A stretch of 7,014 nt of DNA, from contig JAITAE010000125.1 of the NCBI GenBank assembly GCA_031284295.1, positions 1 through 7,014 on the forward strand. The letters are read 5' to 3'. The notes under the pieces were generated by a model that worked only from the letters and a program-made list of their open reading frames with translations, was not told where the DNA came from and did not search any database. This document shows positions 6,510 to 7,014 of this stretch, one piece after another. Numbering within the stretch: position 1 is the stretch's first letter; every line of letters begins with the position of its first letter. Source of the DNA: Spirochaetaceae bacterium. Lineage in GTDB: Bacteria > Spirochaetota > Spirochaetia > Treponematales > Breznakiellaceae. The translations under genes and the position numbers were made by a program.

Positions 6510-7014
6510 GGCCTTGCAGGTGCCGGCCTTGTTGGGAGCGATCTGTTGGTGGCGGCCTTGTCGGGCTTGGCCTTGTCTGCCGGCCCTGTCTGGTAGGCCT
6601 TGTCGGTGTTGGCCTTGTCTATTCGGCTCTGTCGGGTAGGCCTGTAGGTGGCGGCCTTGTCTGAGGCGGCCTGTCGGGGTTGGCCTTGTTTGTGGCGGCC
6701 TTGTCTGGGCGGCCTGCCTGATGGCCTGTAGGAGGCGGCCTGCACGCCCGGCCTTGTCGGGGCGGTCTGTCCGCCTGCCTTGTCGGGGTTGGCCTTGTCC
6801 TATCGGCCTTGTCGGGAGCGGCCTTGTCGGGTTGGACTTGTCGGGGTTTGCCTTGTCTATTCGGCTCTGTCTGGTAGGCCTTATCAAGGCGGCCTGTAGG
6901 TGGTGGCTTTGTCGAGGACAGCCTTGTCAGTGGCGGCCTTATCTTGTCGGTATGCCTGGGCAGCCTGTTTTGTCGGCCTGTCTGCCGAGCCCTGTTCACT
7001 GGGCCTTGTCCTCC
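6510..7014 (+). repeat. Degenerate ~14-bp tandem repeat array (minisatellite-like), runs off the window
   Basis: From 6510 to the right edge the sequence splits into about 36 consecutive units of 12-15 bp, most beginning GGCCTTGTC or a close variant and followed by 4-6 variable bases such as GGGTT, TGGGC or TATTC. Units differ in length by single bases. Plus-strand A is very scarce: 13 of 300 bases in 6541-6840. A higher-order repeat is also visible: 6600-6642 and 6838-6880 match over 43 bp with three mismatches, an offset of 238 bp, or 17 units of 14. Open frames exist on the minus strand with products rich in P, R, D, K, Q and T, but unit lengths that are not multiples of three rotate the frame, arguing against protein-level selection. 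The array begins about 100 bp after the phosphatase stop codon. Confidence 0.85.

Noticed and set aside
6619..6999. Minus-strand open frames across the repeat array (126 aa, and a 137-aa one at 6474-6887) rich in P, R, K, D and T
   Set aside because: The 12-15 bp units shift frame repeatedly, several frames are open at once because of base bias, and no ribosome-binding site is visible. They look like by-products of the repeat composition.
6510..7014. CRISPR array
   Set aside because: Units are ~14 bp, directly adjacent and degenerate, with no constant repeat and unique spacers of ~30 bp and no cas genes.

Overview
The window looks like a spirochaete chromosome, most likely a Treponema of the termite-gut type. 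This is inferred from the large membrane-anchored SpoIIE/RsbU-type phosphatase, the roughly balanced base composition and the insertion-sequence debris. No rRNA or housekeeping marker is present to confirm it.

Layout, left to right. (1) Positions 1-73, minus strand: the first 24 codons of a gene running off the left edge, with a good Shine-Dalgarno sequence. Its N-terminus resembles Tn5/IS4-type transposases. (2) Positions 205-1299, plus strand: a broken IS4-type (DDE) transposase. The first ~301 residues are intact, including both catalytic aspartates. The segment that should carry the catalytic glutamate is missing, and a C-terminal remnant follows in other frames. A 20-bp unit present in three tandem copies (1142-1201) adds a further frameshift. 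(3) Positions 1300-1809: about 510 bp without a convincing gene. It holds a GC-rich hairpin, an 18-base C homopolymer and, from about 1509 on, a run of perfect hairpins just before the next gene. (4) Positions 1810-6408, plus strand: one very large gene of 1532 codons that dominates the window. It encodes an exported, multi-domain signalling protein. A sialidase-like beta-propeller, two fibronectin-III-like modules and a TIG-like module lie outside the membrane, followed by a second extracytoplasmic helical domain between two further membrane spans, a HAMP linker and a cytoplasmic PP2C-type (SpoIIE/RsbU) serine phosphatase with its metal-binding aspartates retained. (5) Positions 6409-6509: a short spacer with a nested hairpin. 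(6) Positions 6510-7014 and beyond: about 36 degenerate tandem copies of a ~14-bp unit with consensus start GGCCTTGTC, very poor in A on the plus strand, with a higher-order repeat at 238 bp.

How it fits together. The only intact functional system is the large phosphatase. By family analogy it should convert an extracytoplasmic signal, perhaps binding of a glycan or surface polymer, into dephosphorylation of a cytoplasmic partner-switching protein (STAS anti-sigma-antagonist type). No kinase, STAS protein or sigma factor is encoded here, so the partners are unknown. The gene is bracketed by unstable DNA: IS debris, a poly-C tract and palindromes upstream, and a minisatellite-like array downstream.
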